Shown here: positions 32,201-43,480 of the stretch, piece after piece
Layout of the letters: the number at the start of each line of letters is the position of its first letter
How positions within the stretch are numbered: the first letter of the stretch is position 1
Source: Ophiura sarsii
Lineage: Eukaryota > Echinodermata > Ophiuroidea > Amphilepidida > Ophiuridae
Direction of reading: 5' to 3'
Length of the DNA stretch: 64,000 nucleotides
Assembly (NCBI GenBank): GCA_035610835.1
Contig: CM069454.1
Coordinates: forward strand, 59,626,580-59,690,579
The notes under the pieces: model-generated
What the model was told of the DNA's origin: nothing
Databases searched by the model: none
Seen by the model: only the letters and a program-made list of their open reading frames with translations
Translations under genes and position numbers: made by a program

Positions 32201-32303
32201 TATATCGACCTACATGCTTCAAGTTTCATTAAGTGTTAGACACCGATCTACAGGCTCTGTTCACAAACAAGTTTGCCTGACGCTGCCCCAAAAAATCCGT
32301 ACC

Positions 32304-33117
32304 ATGGAATCTACTGGAAAACCTAATAAGGTTGCATTATGGTGCGTTCCGCGTACGCTATCAACCGTCTTCTGCAAATGCATCGCCGAAGTCGAAGATA
32401 GTCAAATTATCTTTGAGTATTTCATCGCCGCTGTTCACTGCGGTCCGGAGCAAACTATTTCTCACCCACGCAATCCTGGAGGTGCAACGGTTTTTGAACC
32501 GGACTTTACTTTCAAGTATGCAAAAGAGCAAATGGAGAAAGAGACACCCGGCACTAAGCTGTACTTCGTCAAAGACATGGCGTACGCATTGGCGGATGAC
32601 TTTAAGCGGCTTCCCGAGGGTTATCAACACACTTTTCTCATGCGCCATCCAGCACGCGTGTTTAAATCACACGAGGTCGTGTTAACGAAGACCGGGGTGC
32701 AGACCATGAAGACTCTTCTACCGGAAGGATACGCTTACAAAGAACTGTACGATCTTCACGAGTACGTCACCAAAGTACTGAATCAGAAATCCGTGGTGAT
32801 CGACGCCGATGACCTGAAAGCTAACCCAAAGGTCATAATGCGTCTGTACTGTAACGCCACAGGAATCCCGTTCCAAGAGAGTGTTGACGTGGCAACCGGA
32901 AGCACCAAACCCGACTGGATGGAAGGCCGCAATGACTGGCTGGAGGGGGAATCAGATGTTTGGAATATATAAAGCTGCATTTGAGAGCAGCGAGTTTAGC
33001 CCGGGTCAACCAGCGCCGATCAACATGGATGAATTGTCCGCAGCTGTGAAGGAATGCGTGGAATACAGCCTGCCTTACTACGAGAAACTACGAGAGATCT
33101 GTATAAAGCCGTAACTT
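32304..33117 (+). pseudogene. Frameshifted sulfotransferase-like paralogue
   Basis: This is the counterpart of the 5596-6408 gene. By homology the start is ATG 32304 in ACCATGG, although the frame is open upstream. Residues up to GIPFQE align closely, including the N-terminal loop CVPRTLSTVF and the 3'-phosphate motif RHPARVFKS. One residue is inserted (RNPGGATVFEPDF for SNPEGAAIEPDF). At about 32880, two bases are missing relative to the intact copy. The original frame then reads about 30 unrelated residues to a stop at 32970, while the family C terminus (LTWQPEAPNPTGW to REICIKP) continues in another frame. With a MITE in its upstream region, it is probably non-functional. A sequencing error or a polymorphism is the alternative. 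Confidence 0.8.
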
Positions 33118-34172
33118 TTGAATCACGCTTCCCCTAAACGGCAAGCTAAGTTCCTGGGAAGTTAATAATGACGGTATGGGCATACATTGTAAAAGTGGTT
33201 GTGAAGATAATAATCATTTTATTTTCTCACGTAAGTCTTTACATGCAATTCGTGACAATGAGCTTCATAACTTAAAATCAAATCTTCGCTGTGCAGCTCT
33301 ATCATTTGTATGGAATTTCTTCAGTGTTAGTGGTAATAATACACAACTTTGTTTAATTCTAGGTAATACTTGTTTGAATGTCACCCCCATGGTGAGTAAA
33401 TACTCATATGATGATGCTTTTCAGAAAATACATAGTTTTGTAAATATTTTTTTCTCTTCTTTAAAATCAATGTATGTAAATTGTAATGTATGTTTTTTAG
33501 TGCATGAGAATTGAGACAATTTTCAGTCAATGAGATTCGAGATCATTTTTCAAACTTTTTAGAGCTTTTCATTTTAGAATTTGGCATAAATTAGCAACAA
33601 CCCAAAAAAAAGAGTCTCCTAGAGAAGTTTATTACGACTATAATAAATCTAGAATGACAACATTTGACACAATATATTTTTAGTTATCTTGACGAAACCT
33701 AAAATGGGTCAAAAAACCTGGTTTTTATAATAATTTTTGTTGTTGTCAATTTCAAGTTCATGGTTGGATTCATTGAACCCTTTTCTTCAAAAAAAAATGT
33801 ATACTTTTATATAGATCAAATAAATAATGAAGGAGTTACATCAGTTTTACGGAGGCTATGCTGAGGGTCCACAGCCCCCTTAAGTCAATTTGACTGCGTC
33901 GTTTTAAGAGAGTAGAATTTTTAATTTTAAGTACATATATAAAATCCTTACGAACTAATAATGCCATGCCCAAGACATGATTTGCTAAACCTTATATGTA
34001 CATTTGATCGAATGGACCTAATTACAGTCTAAGGAAACATCTCTAATTCTTTATTCAACCTAAATCGATCAAATTAGACAGGGCCTCTATACACTAATTT
34101 GACCTATTCATTATATACCTAACCTATAACTGTCTAATTACCTTCCATTCACATTTAAAGGTTTGTGATCCT
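33118..34172. other. Unannotated DNA after the pseudogene
   Basis: A 112-residue open frame at 33176-33514 has no motif I recognise. AT-rich DNA follows to 34172. Confidence 0.35.
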
Positions 34173-34277
34173 TTAACACTTTCCACGTGGCCATTAGTTT
34201 TAACTTACACAAAACAGATTTGTCAGAAACCTTTTTCAAATTTTTAAGTCTATCTCAAGGATCGCTGAACCAATACT
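34173..34277 (-). mobile_element. TTAA-type MITE, truncated copy 3
   Basis: TTAACACTTTCCACGTGGCC begins the copy. It stops after CTGAACCAATACT, so only about 105 bp, less than half, remain. Confidence 0.75.
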
Positions 34278-35230
34278 ATAGTAGATTCATAAACTCTGGC
34301 GTATCGGTTTCGATTTTGGACCTCGTCCATTGGGCGTTAGAGGAACCCATTTTGACCAATGATGAAACAGCGGTACTTGTATAGATGTTATTATTTGCAT
34401 TATCCATAATAATGCTAGTGTGGCTTTAGTGATTAGTGAATATAGCTGATCATGTAGCTTTACAAATCACGGCAACCAAATACTTAATCCAACAGCTTGA
34501 AATATGTTATCCCTTTGGAAGCGGTCACCACAATAATAAAATCGACCATCATCGACCTGATATAGTTTTCAAAAGAAAAATGTTATGTTGGTCAACCTAA
34601 TCATAATTTAGTGGATAATCAAGTTTTACTTTTATTATTTTCCTTTTTTAAATTTATTATGCACGTGACATAAAGGAAACATTAAACTAAAAACGACCCG
34701 TTCTACATATTCATTTGTGAGAAAAAACAAATTATTCAATCATCATCTTTTGTATAAACATGATAAACCATGTACAAAACCATTTGGCCTAGATGGAGAA
34801 AATGTTATATCAACCCGGAGATACGGATTATAAACGTTACTTTATGTATTTCTGGCTATGATACCCTCTGAATACCTTTATCAATTTATCTGAATAACAA
34901 CACATCTTCTTTATCAAAAATATGCGGGCAATACCGGTAACAAACCTGGTTTGTGAAGGTTGTGTTTGTTATATTCTATCGAAAATGGCGGTTATTTCTT
35001 GTACATCATGATTTTTCATCGTACGCCGACACTTAGTATACACATGTTAGCCAGAACTTCACAATCACGGTCACCTATGTCATTGGAATTGAAAATTGCA
35101 AGTCATCAGAAAATGAATCGTGAGGAATAGCTGAGAATCATCCAAGGAGATGATATTTGTTTCGGTACATTTTCTTTTGCATCAAAATAGATTCAGAATA
35201 ACTCACGCTTATATAATCGTAATGCTTCTC
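34278..35230. other. Unannotated AT-rich DNA
   Basis: A short fragment near 34940 (ACAAACCTGGTTTGTGAAGG) matches the interior of the 20839/43047 MITE. Nothing else is recognised. Confidence 0.4.
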
Positions 35231-35610
35231 ATTATTGCAGTGTCTTAGATCCATTCATATTACACAGAATTGTGTAGAAAGAGACACGATAAATGGTAAA
35301 ATTATGTTACACATTTCTGAGTAAACACAGTTACACAACATTGGGTAAAAGAAAGTACCCCGCCTGAAATTGGTAAGGGAACCTGGTCAACTCTTACCCA
35401 TCTACGCTGTGTACAAAAAGTACACATAGTTGTGTACAAAAAGTACACATAGTTGAGTACAACATATACCCCACTGAATTGTAAAAGCTGTACCCATCCA
35501 TGGTTGTGTAAAGTTTACCCCACTGGCATGCGGGACCCCTTTTTACGTACCTAATGTGTAATGTTTTGCCCAACTTCATGTAATTATTTTTTGCTGTGTG
35601 TGCAACTTTG
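35231..35610. repeat. Degenerate repeat rich in GTGTA/TACAC motifs
   Basis: ACAAAAAGTACACATAGTTG occurs twice in a row near 35410-35450. GTTACAC/GTGTAA strings recur on both sides. It resembles a decayed MITE with internal palindromes, but no clear ends are found. Confidence 0.4.
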
Positions 35611-35751
35611 CTGTTGTTATGCACGGTCATTGAAATCGCCATAACTTTTTTCAAAACAATAGAAATGAAAGAAATTCTTTCCTTTGTTTGCTTATATCAC
35701 AAAATCAATATTTGTGACTTTTCGTCTCATTTTGCTTGATTACATCACATG

Positions 35752-35998
35752 TTAACACTTTCCACGCGGCAGGCGTCTGCAGACGACATTCCAAAATGTC
35801 TCAAACTGTTTAGAAAATGTCAAAATTGTTCAAATTCATAACCATATTTGGAATCGCCATGAGGAATGCATTGAAATAAGTACAAACATGCCTCGTATTG
35901 GTTCGGTAATCCTTGAGATATATTTTGAAAATTGGAAAATGTTTCTGAAACACCTGTTTTTTATATGGTAAAACCAATAGCCATGTGGAAAGTGTTAA
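35752..35998 (+). mobile_element. TTAA-type MITE, copy 4 (full length)
   Basis: TTAACACTTTCCACGCGGCA to ATGTGGAAAGTGTTAA, with TTAA at both ends. This is a good reference copy of 247 bp including both TTAA. Confidence 0.9.
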
Positions 35999-36365
35999 GA
36001 AACAGATTATTTTGTTCTCTGAAAATCTTTAGCCATAATTTAGTATCCCAACAAAATGGCTGCCTATCAATTTCTTGATTTAGTGGACGATTTACCCCAT
36101 AGAATTAAAACAATCATAACACAATGTGTAATACACATCCTATGTGAACAGGGCTTTAGTTTTAAAATTATCAAAGCATCAGACATATAATATGCAACGC
36201 TAATAGGAAATGCTCTCTGTATTGATTTAATGTCAGCTATGAGGGTGCAGTGTAAATTGTAGAAATTAGGGCCCAGATTATATAAACAAGGACATCTACA
36301 GTATACAGGGTGTCTTGGCAAATAGTTAAAAATAATAAGAATCTCACTGATATAAATCTACTGGC

Positions 36366-37322
36366 AATATAAGCTATCTGCTGCTGATAGCAATACAAGC
36401 TATCTACTGCTGATATCAATGCAAGCTATCTACTGCTGATAACAATGTAAGCTTTCTACTGCTGATAGCAATGCAAACTATGCTGATAGCAATGTAAGCT
36501 ATCTGCTACTAATAGCAATTGAAGCTATCTACTACTGATAGCAATTTAAGCTATCTACTACTGAAAGCAATACAAGCTATCTACTGCTGATAGCAATACA
36601 AGCTATCAACTATTGATAGCAATGTAAGCTATCTACTGCTGATAGCAATGTAAGCTATCTACTACTGATATCAATATAAGCTATCTACTACTGATAGCAA
36701 TGTAAGCTATCTGCTGCTGATAGCAATAGAAGCTATCTACTGCTGATAGCAATGTAAACTATTTACTGCTGATAGCAATGTAAACTATTTACTGCTGATA
36801 GCTTACATTGCTATCAGTATAGATTATATTGCTATCTACTATCAATTGAAGCTATCTACTGCTGATAGCAATATAAGCTATCTACTACTGATATCAATAT
36901 AAGCTATCTACTACTGATAGCAATGTAAGCTATCTGCTGCTGATAGCAATGTCAGCTATCTACTGCTGATAGCAATGTAAGCTATCTACTACTGATAGCA
37001 ATATAATCTATACTGATATCAATGTAAGCTATCTATTACTGATAGCAATTGAAGCTGTATACTGCTAATAGCAATACAAGCTATCAACTACTGGTAGCAA
37101 TGCAAGCTATCTACTGCTGATGGCAATATAAGCTATCTACTGCTGATGGCAATGTAAGCTATCTACTGCTGACAGCAATATAAGCTAGCCACTGCTGATA
37201 GCAATGTAATATATCTACTGCTGATAGCAATGTAAACTATCTACTGATAGCAATGAAGGCTATCTATCTACTGCTGATAGCAATATAAGCTATCTACCAC
37301 TGATAGAAATGTAAATCTACTG
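36366..37322 (+). repeat. Minisatellite of GCTATC..GATAGC hairpin units, about 26 bp
   Basis: The typical unit is AAGCTATCTACTGCTGATAGC followed by AATGT or AATAT. Each contains inverted arms GCTATC/GATAGC. About 35 units with many substitutions and some missing bases indicate an older array. Near 36795-36840 the order flips (AGCTTACATTGCTATCAG), showing an internal inversion. Confidence 0.9.
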
Positions 37323-37664
37323 CTAACATTTTAATTTTCAATTAATCATTGGCTCAATATGAAGATGTTTGTTGTTACATTAATTTGCTATGTAGTATGA
37401 TGATCCATTTTTTATGATATGGACCTCACAACAGATATTTGAACTAGATATTTATCGATACTTAAATTGCAAGTACAAATGTGACCCACTACATTAAAAT
37501 GGACATGTTGGAGGCTGGAGTCAAATCTGAGTTATTGGTATGATTTGAAAGAGTAAATTATAAGCTTTGAAATGATGCCATTTTGAAGGTAACCGGTCTT
37601 TGTTATCACAAGATATGATTTGGACATTTTTGTACTGAAATAGAAGTAACATAACAATCCCACT

Positions 37665-37860
37665 AGTTTTATTTGGGATGCCATATACACAAGCACAAAG
37701 TGTTGGTTTATGTGTCATTCACGAGGCTATAAATAGGGGCATGCGGCAGTTTATTAGAATGGAGAGACTCATTATATGTCAACATAACTTAATAAAAGCG
37801 TCCTTGTGGTGTGTGTTTACGCGTATGTATCGTGTTCTTATATGTGACCTAACGCAAGCG
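37665..37860 (+). repeat. Dispersed repeat with TATA box and AATAAA, copy 1
   Basis: It matches 39685-39865. Shared landmarks are ATACACAAGCACAAAGT, the core-promoter-like GGCTATAAATAGGG, and CTTAATAAAAGCG about 70 bp later. The combination of TATA box and polyadenylation-like signal recalls the regulatory part of a retroelement, but no terminal TG/CA or flanking duplication is defined. Confidence 0.5.
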
Positions 37861-38260
37861 AGTACATGAGGCACAATGAATATTGACATGTGAATATTGA
37901 GTTATTTTTATCATGATAATATGTATAGGATTAGGGCAATTTTGGTACCAAATTTACATATTATTGAAGATCACTTTGTCTCGAAACATCAAATACAAAT
38001 CGTGAAGTTATTATTGGCATTTACAGTTTTGGTTTTGTTCAAATCAATGGAGCAAATGAAAGTTAAAGGGACATTAAGTGGTGTTGACAATTTTAAATAT
38101 TTAAAAATTTACTTCAGAATTCAAGATGAACATTAAAAATACCGTCGCTATTTATTGAAAAACGCCCTCTATGCAAATATGGTTCGCATTATTTATCAAG
38201 CCTACTGCCGGGGGATACTTTCTGACGTAAAATGCTGAAATGCCGAAGATCAGCATTTTT
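37861..38260. other. Unannotated DNA
   Basis: A 79-residue open frame is present without recognisable motifs. Confidence 0.35.
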
Positions 38261-38261
38261 G

Positions 38262-38425
38262 AATTGATGTTTTGTTGTACAAAGAGGGCTGATTTTTCTT
38301 AATCCATAGATGTAAGTTCATACATGTAATACAATTGTAAAAATATACAAATCCCAGTTTTTATCATATCTTTTTGTAATTGAGGGCGCTGCCTCCACCA
38401 CATCTCTTAATGCCCCTTTAAATAC
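38262..38425 (+). repeat. Dispersed repeat, copy 2
   Basis: It matches 29003-29182, including TACAAAGAGGGCTGATTTTT and GGGCGCTGCCTCCACCACAT. Confidence 0.8.
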
Positions 38426-38580
38426 CTCAAAAAGTATTTTAATTTCAGATTTTCATGAATTTGAGTGTTTGGTTGGCTGCCAGATGAATCAAAGATCAGT
38501 AATAGGACATGTTATGAATTTGAATTTATTATGATTGTGTTCCACATTTTGTGCTCTTAATCAAATTAGCTACTGCTGCA

Positions 38581-39605
38581 TTAGGCCAACAAAATTAAAT
38601 ACTTTATCAGCGCCATTTGGCTAAAAAGCTATGTGTATGCGATTATTTTTTATTTACCAAAATAAGCTATGGTGTATGCGCTCTATTTTTTATATTTAAG
38701 TAATCAGATATGATCAATACACATTGTATGCTTGTGTTCTCTTTATCTCTTAACTTCACAAAGTTAGTTGAATGTGTGTTCTCAGTCACAAGGTTGCCGA
38801 GTATCAACTAACTAGTTTGGTTTTTTTAATCAAAAATAAAATGAAAAATGAAAAAAGGGGAAAAATGGCTGCCGCGCGTACACTGCAAAAACTGTGGTGT
38901 TAAATTTAACACCAGTACGGATTTACTATAGGACCACACCACCTGGTGTTAAAATGACACCATCACTAGTGTTACAACGTTGGTGTTAAATATAACACCA
39001 ATGGGTGTTACAATATGACAACACCAGTAAAAATTTTACACCTTCTGGTGTTAAAACATTAAAAACTTTACACCTTCTGGTGTTAAAATATTATTATTTT
39101 AACACCTTCTGGTGTTAAAATATTAATGTTAGATAAGTTTAAGTACTTTAACAATAAAATACTTGCAAATAACATATTTCACTGTTCAACAGTTTAAATT
39201 TTTTAAAACTTGAACGTTTTTGTGAATTAATGTTCTTACTTGCCATTTAATTATGGAATGGTGCATGTTGCAGATCGAATCACTAGATCAAATGTATAAA
39301 TATACAATCCAAAGTGTTAAAAAACCAATATAACCCACCCCCGTGCGCATGTGTGGAATAGTGACACCCATGGGAGTTATTCTTACACCAAGTTTAACAC
39401 AAGAAATTTAACACCATGAGAAGTGTTACATCAGTTATTCCTATGGTGTTGACCTAACACCAACATTAACACCAGGAGCGTAACACCGGCTCAGTGTTGC
39501 AGTTTAACAATGGAGTTTTTGCAGTGTAGCACTTCGCGCGAAATCCCATTTTAAAAGCAATGCGTGCAGGCCGCTGAGACAAAATATTAAATTTGTTTGG
39601 CCTTA
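38581..39605 (+). mobile_element. GGCC-ended MITE, TTA target, split by a nested MITE
   Basis: TTA-GGCCAACAAAATTAAATA at the left and GGCC-TTA at the right give a 3-bp duplication. The left half contains AACTTCACAAAGTTAGTTG, matching the 7289-7752 element in the opposite orientation. Without the nested 646-bp insertion it would be about 375 bp. Confidence 0.8.
38879..39528. mobile_element. TA-target MITE with CACTGCAAAAACT ends, nested
   Basis: CACTGCAAAAACT at 38881 and AGTTTTTGCAGTG ending at 39526 are inverted, and TA flanks both. The interior is full of GGTGTTAAA/TTTAACACC palindromic strings near both ends. The related host element at 7289-7752 shows the uninterrupted site. TA duplication and CACTG ends point to the Tc1/mariner group. 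Confidence 0.9.
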
Positions 39606-39684
39606 TGCCTCATTTACTCATTTTGAGTCACATAATGTGTAAGAAGATACAATATGTAGGATTCAAGAGAGCTATTATAAACTA

Positions 39685-39865
39685 ATTTTTATTTGAGATA
39701 CCCTATACACAAGCACAAAGTATTTGTTCATGTGTCATTCATAAGGCTATAAATAGGGATGTGTAGAAGTTGATTAGAAGGAAATAGAGGATCATAATAC
39801 GTCAACAAAGACTTAATAAAAGCGATCTTGCAGTGTGTGTACGTGCATATGTATCGTGTTTAAAA
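39685..39865 (+). repeat. Dispersed repeat with TATA box and AATAAA, copy 2
   Basis: The partner of 37665-37860: it keeps GGCTATAAATAGGGATG and CTTAATAAAAGCG with about 80 percent visible identity. A MITE (39866-40124) is inserted right at its right edge. Confidence 0.5.
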
Positions 39866-40124
39866 ATATGAGACCTGTCACCACAAAATGAGCGTTAAGT
39901 CGCCAGTGTGCATTAGGAGATATGGTCTAATGAACATGCCAAAAAACAGTACAAAACAAAGGAATTGTTCTCTTTCAATTTTATTTTTGATCAGGAATAC
40001 ATTGAGGAATTATGACATGTTGCATATCATTTTAAAGCTTGTTTTCTGGGCATTCTGAATCTGGACAAACCTCAAAATCTAATTCTCCGACTTAACTCTC
40101 ATTTTGTGATGACAGGTCTCATAT
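39866..40124. mobile_element. MITE with ATATGAGACCTGTCA ends
   Basis: TATGAGACCTGTCACCACAA at the left and GACAGGTCTCATA at the right are inverted. The arms continue through CAAAATGAGCGTTAAGTCG against CGACTTAACTCTCATTTTG. The flanks suggest a TA target. Confidence 0.8.
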
Positions 40125-40334
40125 ATGTAAGAAGGTATACAGGATGTCCCAAACATTTCAAACCATTTTAAAAGGTTTGTATTGCTCTTAAAAGTATGCA
40201 CCAAATTGCACCATTTTCATTGCATATTTTCAACATTTTCTTAATTCTAGGGCACATCCCCCTCAGACCCCAACCTGGCATCCAATAGCTAGGCCAACAC
40301 CTGTGAATGTGAACACGACTCAAGTCAAAATTGT

Positions 40335-40980
40335 TACATTATTGCTACATAGCATTGGGTCAGGGTGTGCCACTCAGCTTTCCGATTGGAAGCCACTTTT
40401 AAATTAAAATTTGGTCAGCATAGCCTTGGTGGCGCTATACCGATAAGGCGTATTTGTAGCAGACCACGCGACGCTGACCACGCCTCTCTCGGACGCCCCA
40501 GTTATGGCAACGGGAGCAGTTACGGGAGTGCATCATTTTGAAATATTTTTAACAGACATCGCCTGGTTAAGATGAAAATAATTTTAGAAATAGCATTTAC
40601 AATGGAGTTGGTTAGCCAACTCCAATGGTTTTTGGATTGGAAAACCATTCTTCTAATTATGACAAAATTTTCAAAATGATAAGATTAACATTCACGATTA
40701 CGTGTTATTCCAATACAAATCCAAAATTTAGGTTTGGCGTGGCCACCGCAGTCTGTGTAAATCTACTGCGAGAACAGCGCCACCAAGGCTATGCTGACCA
40801 AAAATGACGTCAAACGGCGATCACGGACACATTGCGGACGATTACCCTAATTTATGTAAATATGAAAAAGGGACCCTTTTCGCTACGTACATCAATTATA
40901 GGACTTTCCTATCCCAAAATTAATAGAATCCCTGATTGAGTCACCTGTTTCCCATTGTTCATGTAATAACAAGAAATGTA
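40335..40980 (+). mobile_element. Repeat unit of about 620 bp, tandem copy 1, containing a 387-bp hairpin-ended core
   Basis: The core 40413-40799 begins GGTCAGCATAGCCTTGGTGG and ends with the complement CCACCAAGGCTATGCTGACC. Its flanks (GCCACTCAGCTTTCCGATTG on the left, CCCATTGTTCATGTAATAAC on the right) are also shared by the copies at 40981 and 49555, so the mobile or duplicated unit is larger than the core. Confidence 0.7.
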
Positions 40981-41610
40981 AGCAGGGGTCTGCCTCTCAG
41001 CTTGCCGATCGGGTCCACTTTTAAATTAAATTAGCATAGAATTCAGTCAGCATAGAATTGGTGGCGCTATACCGAAAGGCGCGATTGTAGCAGACGACGC
41101 AACGCTGGCCACGTGTCTCTCAGACGACCCAATTTGGCAACGGGAGTGCACCATTTTGAATTATTTTTAACAGTCATCGCCCGGTTAACGATAAAAATCC
41201 TTCAAATTATGATGTATTTGTCAAAATGATCGGTTTAAAATTCACGATTACGTGTAATATTCACTACGAATTCAAAATTTAAGTTTCGCGTGGCCACCGT
41301 CGTCTGTTTTAAATCTACAGCGCCCCCAAACCTATGCTGACTAACATGCCGTTTAATGCAGTTAAACCTGGTTAAACATTGTTAAACGCGTTAAACGCCG
41401 GTCACCGACGCATTCCAGACGATTATCATAATTTATTCAAAAGGACCGTTTTTGCTACGTACGTTAGTATACGACTTTCCTATCCCAAAGTTAATAGTAT
41501 CCCTGATGTAAGCTCCGATCCCCCTGTCAATGTGCCATGTTGCTACATTATTGCTACATAGCATTGAGTCATCTGTTTCCCATTGTTCATGTAATAACAA
41601 GAAATGCCCT
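40981..41610 (+). mobile_element. Repeat unit of about 620 bp, tandem copy 2
   Basis: It follows copy 1 head to tail. The core shows GTCAGCATAGAATTGGTGGC and CAAACCTATGCTGAC. After the core there is a small tandem of GTTAAAC (41355-41397). Confidence 0.7.
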
Positions 41611-41823
41611 GTACACACCTGATAAACTTGATTTGTATAGCTATGTTAGCTACTTATGAGTAGGAGGGTGCACCATAGCACCTGTTTTGCATTGTTAGTT
41701 GGTATGCTATTGTCTCACATTGTGCCTGGACCACAAAACTTGACTTGAGCTATAAAAAACTTGACGTTGATGGAGTAGTGTACACACCCCTGTTACATAA
41801 TGCTCTTGTAAACGTGCCTGAAA

Positions 41824-42540
41824 GTAGACCATTGATGCTATTGTTTCACATTTGAATTGCTACATCCAAACTGAATGAGGACAATAGAATAATCACCTGT
41901 TTTGGGAATGTAACAACTGTCTTGTAGACCATTGATGCTATTGTTTCACATTTGAATTGCTACATCAACACTGAATGAGGACAATAGAATAATCACCTGT
42001 TTTGGGAATGTAACAACTGTCTTGTAGACCATTGATGCTATTGTTTCACATTTGAATTGCTACATCAACACTGAATGAGGACAATAGAATAATCACCTGT
42101 TTTTGGAATGTAATAACTGTCTGACTTTTGTGATGTTGTTGACACTTGGTATTTATAAAGTATTAAGTGTAATATTTTAATTTTTTTTTCTTCAATGTAG
42201 ACCATTGATGCTATTGTTTCACATTTGAATTGCTACATCAAAACTGAATGAGGACAATAGAATAATCACCTGGTTTTGGAATGTAACAACTGTCTGACTT
42301 TTGTGATGTTGTTGACACTTGGTATTTATAAAGTATTAAGTGTAATATTTTAATTGTTTTTTTTTCTTCAATGTAGACCACTGATGCTATTGTTTCACAT
42401 TTGAATTGCTACATCAACACTGAATGAGGACAATAGAATAATCACCTGGTTTTGGAATGTAACAACTGTCTGACTTTTGTGATTTTGTTGACACTTAGTA
42501 TTTATAAAGTATAAAGTGTAATATTTTAATGTTTTTAAAA
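41824..42540 (+). repeat. Tandem repeat with two unit lengths (100 and about 175 bp), 5 units
   Basis: Units start GTAGACCATTGATGCTATTG at 41824, 41924, 42024, 42198 and 42373. The first two are 100 bp. From the third onward, each also contains an extra 75-bp segment with GACTTTTGTGATGTTGTTGA, ending in a poly-T stretch. This mixed array records duplications of two nested unit sizes. Confidence 0.9.
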
Positions 42541-43046
42541 AAATTCATATGGTCAGTGTAGATTAATAATTATGAATCAAAATCAAATGTAATTGAGTTA
42601 ATTAATAATTAATTGGTTTGTAAGTTAGTTAATTAATTAATTGGTTAGTAAGTTAGTTAATATTTATTTTAACATCAGGTTTGCAAGAACGAATAATTGA
42701 GATTTTCATTTTTCAAACCCAATTAAAGGTGTCTGTTCTGATCCCTTTTTTCGCCTATGATTTTTTTTCACATCAAGATTTTTCACATTGATATCAGAAG
42801 AATCCCCATATTATTTGTCTCATTATTTGTTTGTAAAATCTTAGGGGCCAGAAATGTTCCATTTAAAATAAGTTGCAGTACCAAATTGAAAATATATTTG
42901 GAAAGAGAAAACTTGTAAGATGATTTCGGTACCAAAGATGACCCCTTTTTGAGGCCTCTCAATATAAAACACACTCTGAAAGGTTTGGCCAGATAACTCA
43001 CAATACCATAATTTTTTTCAATTTGCTGGACGCACTGAGTACTGAG
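42541..43046. other. AT-rich DNA with TTAATTAA clusters
   Basis: A short duplication of AATTGGTTNGTAAGTTAGTT lies at 42610-42660. No gene is visible. Confidence 0.5.
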
Positions 43047-43480
43047 TTAGAGCGTGTTTCTGCTGGGGAATTGCAAAAATTAAATGCTAATAAACGCTAA
43101 GTTTCAATCGGTGAGTTTTTAATCCCCCCTGTTTCTACTCGCGAAAGGTTACCTCTAAGTTTATCGATCCTATTCGATGGGCCACGACATTTGACCTTTT
43201 GTAATACCAAACAATGCCACCGCACCTGAGAAAAAGATTGCTTCACAATGTGTATAACCCAGCGTGACACGTTTCACGGCGCAAAACCGCTAAGATTAAT
43301 CGCCTTTCTGTTTCTATTGGGTTTATTGCTGATTATTGCCGATTATTGCAGGTTCCAAACCTGGTTTGTGAAGGTTTTTGGGATTACCAAAAATACAGAT
43401 TCTTAGCGGGTTCTGCCTGTTTCTACTGGGCAAACTTAGCGTATATTAGCGGTTTCTTTCCCAGTAGAAACACGCTCTAA
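43047..43480. mobile_element. MITE with GAGCGTGTTTCTGCTGGG ends, copy 2
   Basis: TTAGAGCGTGTTTCTGCTGG at the left and CCAGTAGAAACACGCTCTAA at the right are inverted. Further in, AAACGCTAAGTTT is mirrored by AAACTTAGCGTAT. It is the better preserved partner of 20839-21257. TTA/TAA at the borders is symmetric, so the target cannot be separated from the terminus. Confidence 0.85.

Larger units (their letters stand above)
28550..33117 (+). repeat. Segmental duplication, copy B (with pseudogene)
   Basis: The partner of 2685-6411. It is longer because of about 1.6 kb at 28950-30580 with no counterpart in copy A, and because of the MITE at 31682-32198. It lacks the two MITEs of copy A. Divergence outside the gene is visibly higher than within it. 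Confidence 0.85.

Noticed and set aside
32214..32303. Upstream ATG extending the pseudogene by 30 residues
   Set aside because: The equivalent region of the intact copy is not in frame as coding sequence, and ACCATGG at 32301 is conserved in both copies.
33176..33514. 112-residue open frame after the pseudogene
   Set aside because: No motif, no homologue in the other duplication copy and ordinary AT-rich composition; kept as unannotated.
37665..39865. LTR pair of a 2-kb retroelement
   Set aside because: The interval between the repeats contains only unrelated MITEs and dispersed repeats, and the segments lack defined ends; reported only as a dispersed repeat.
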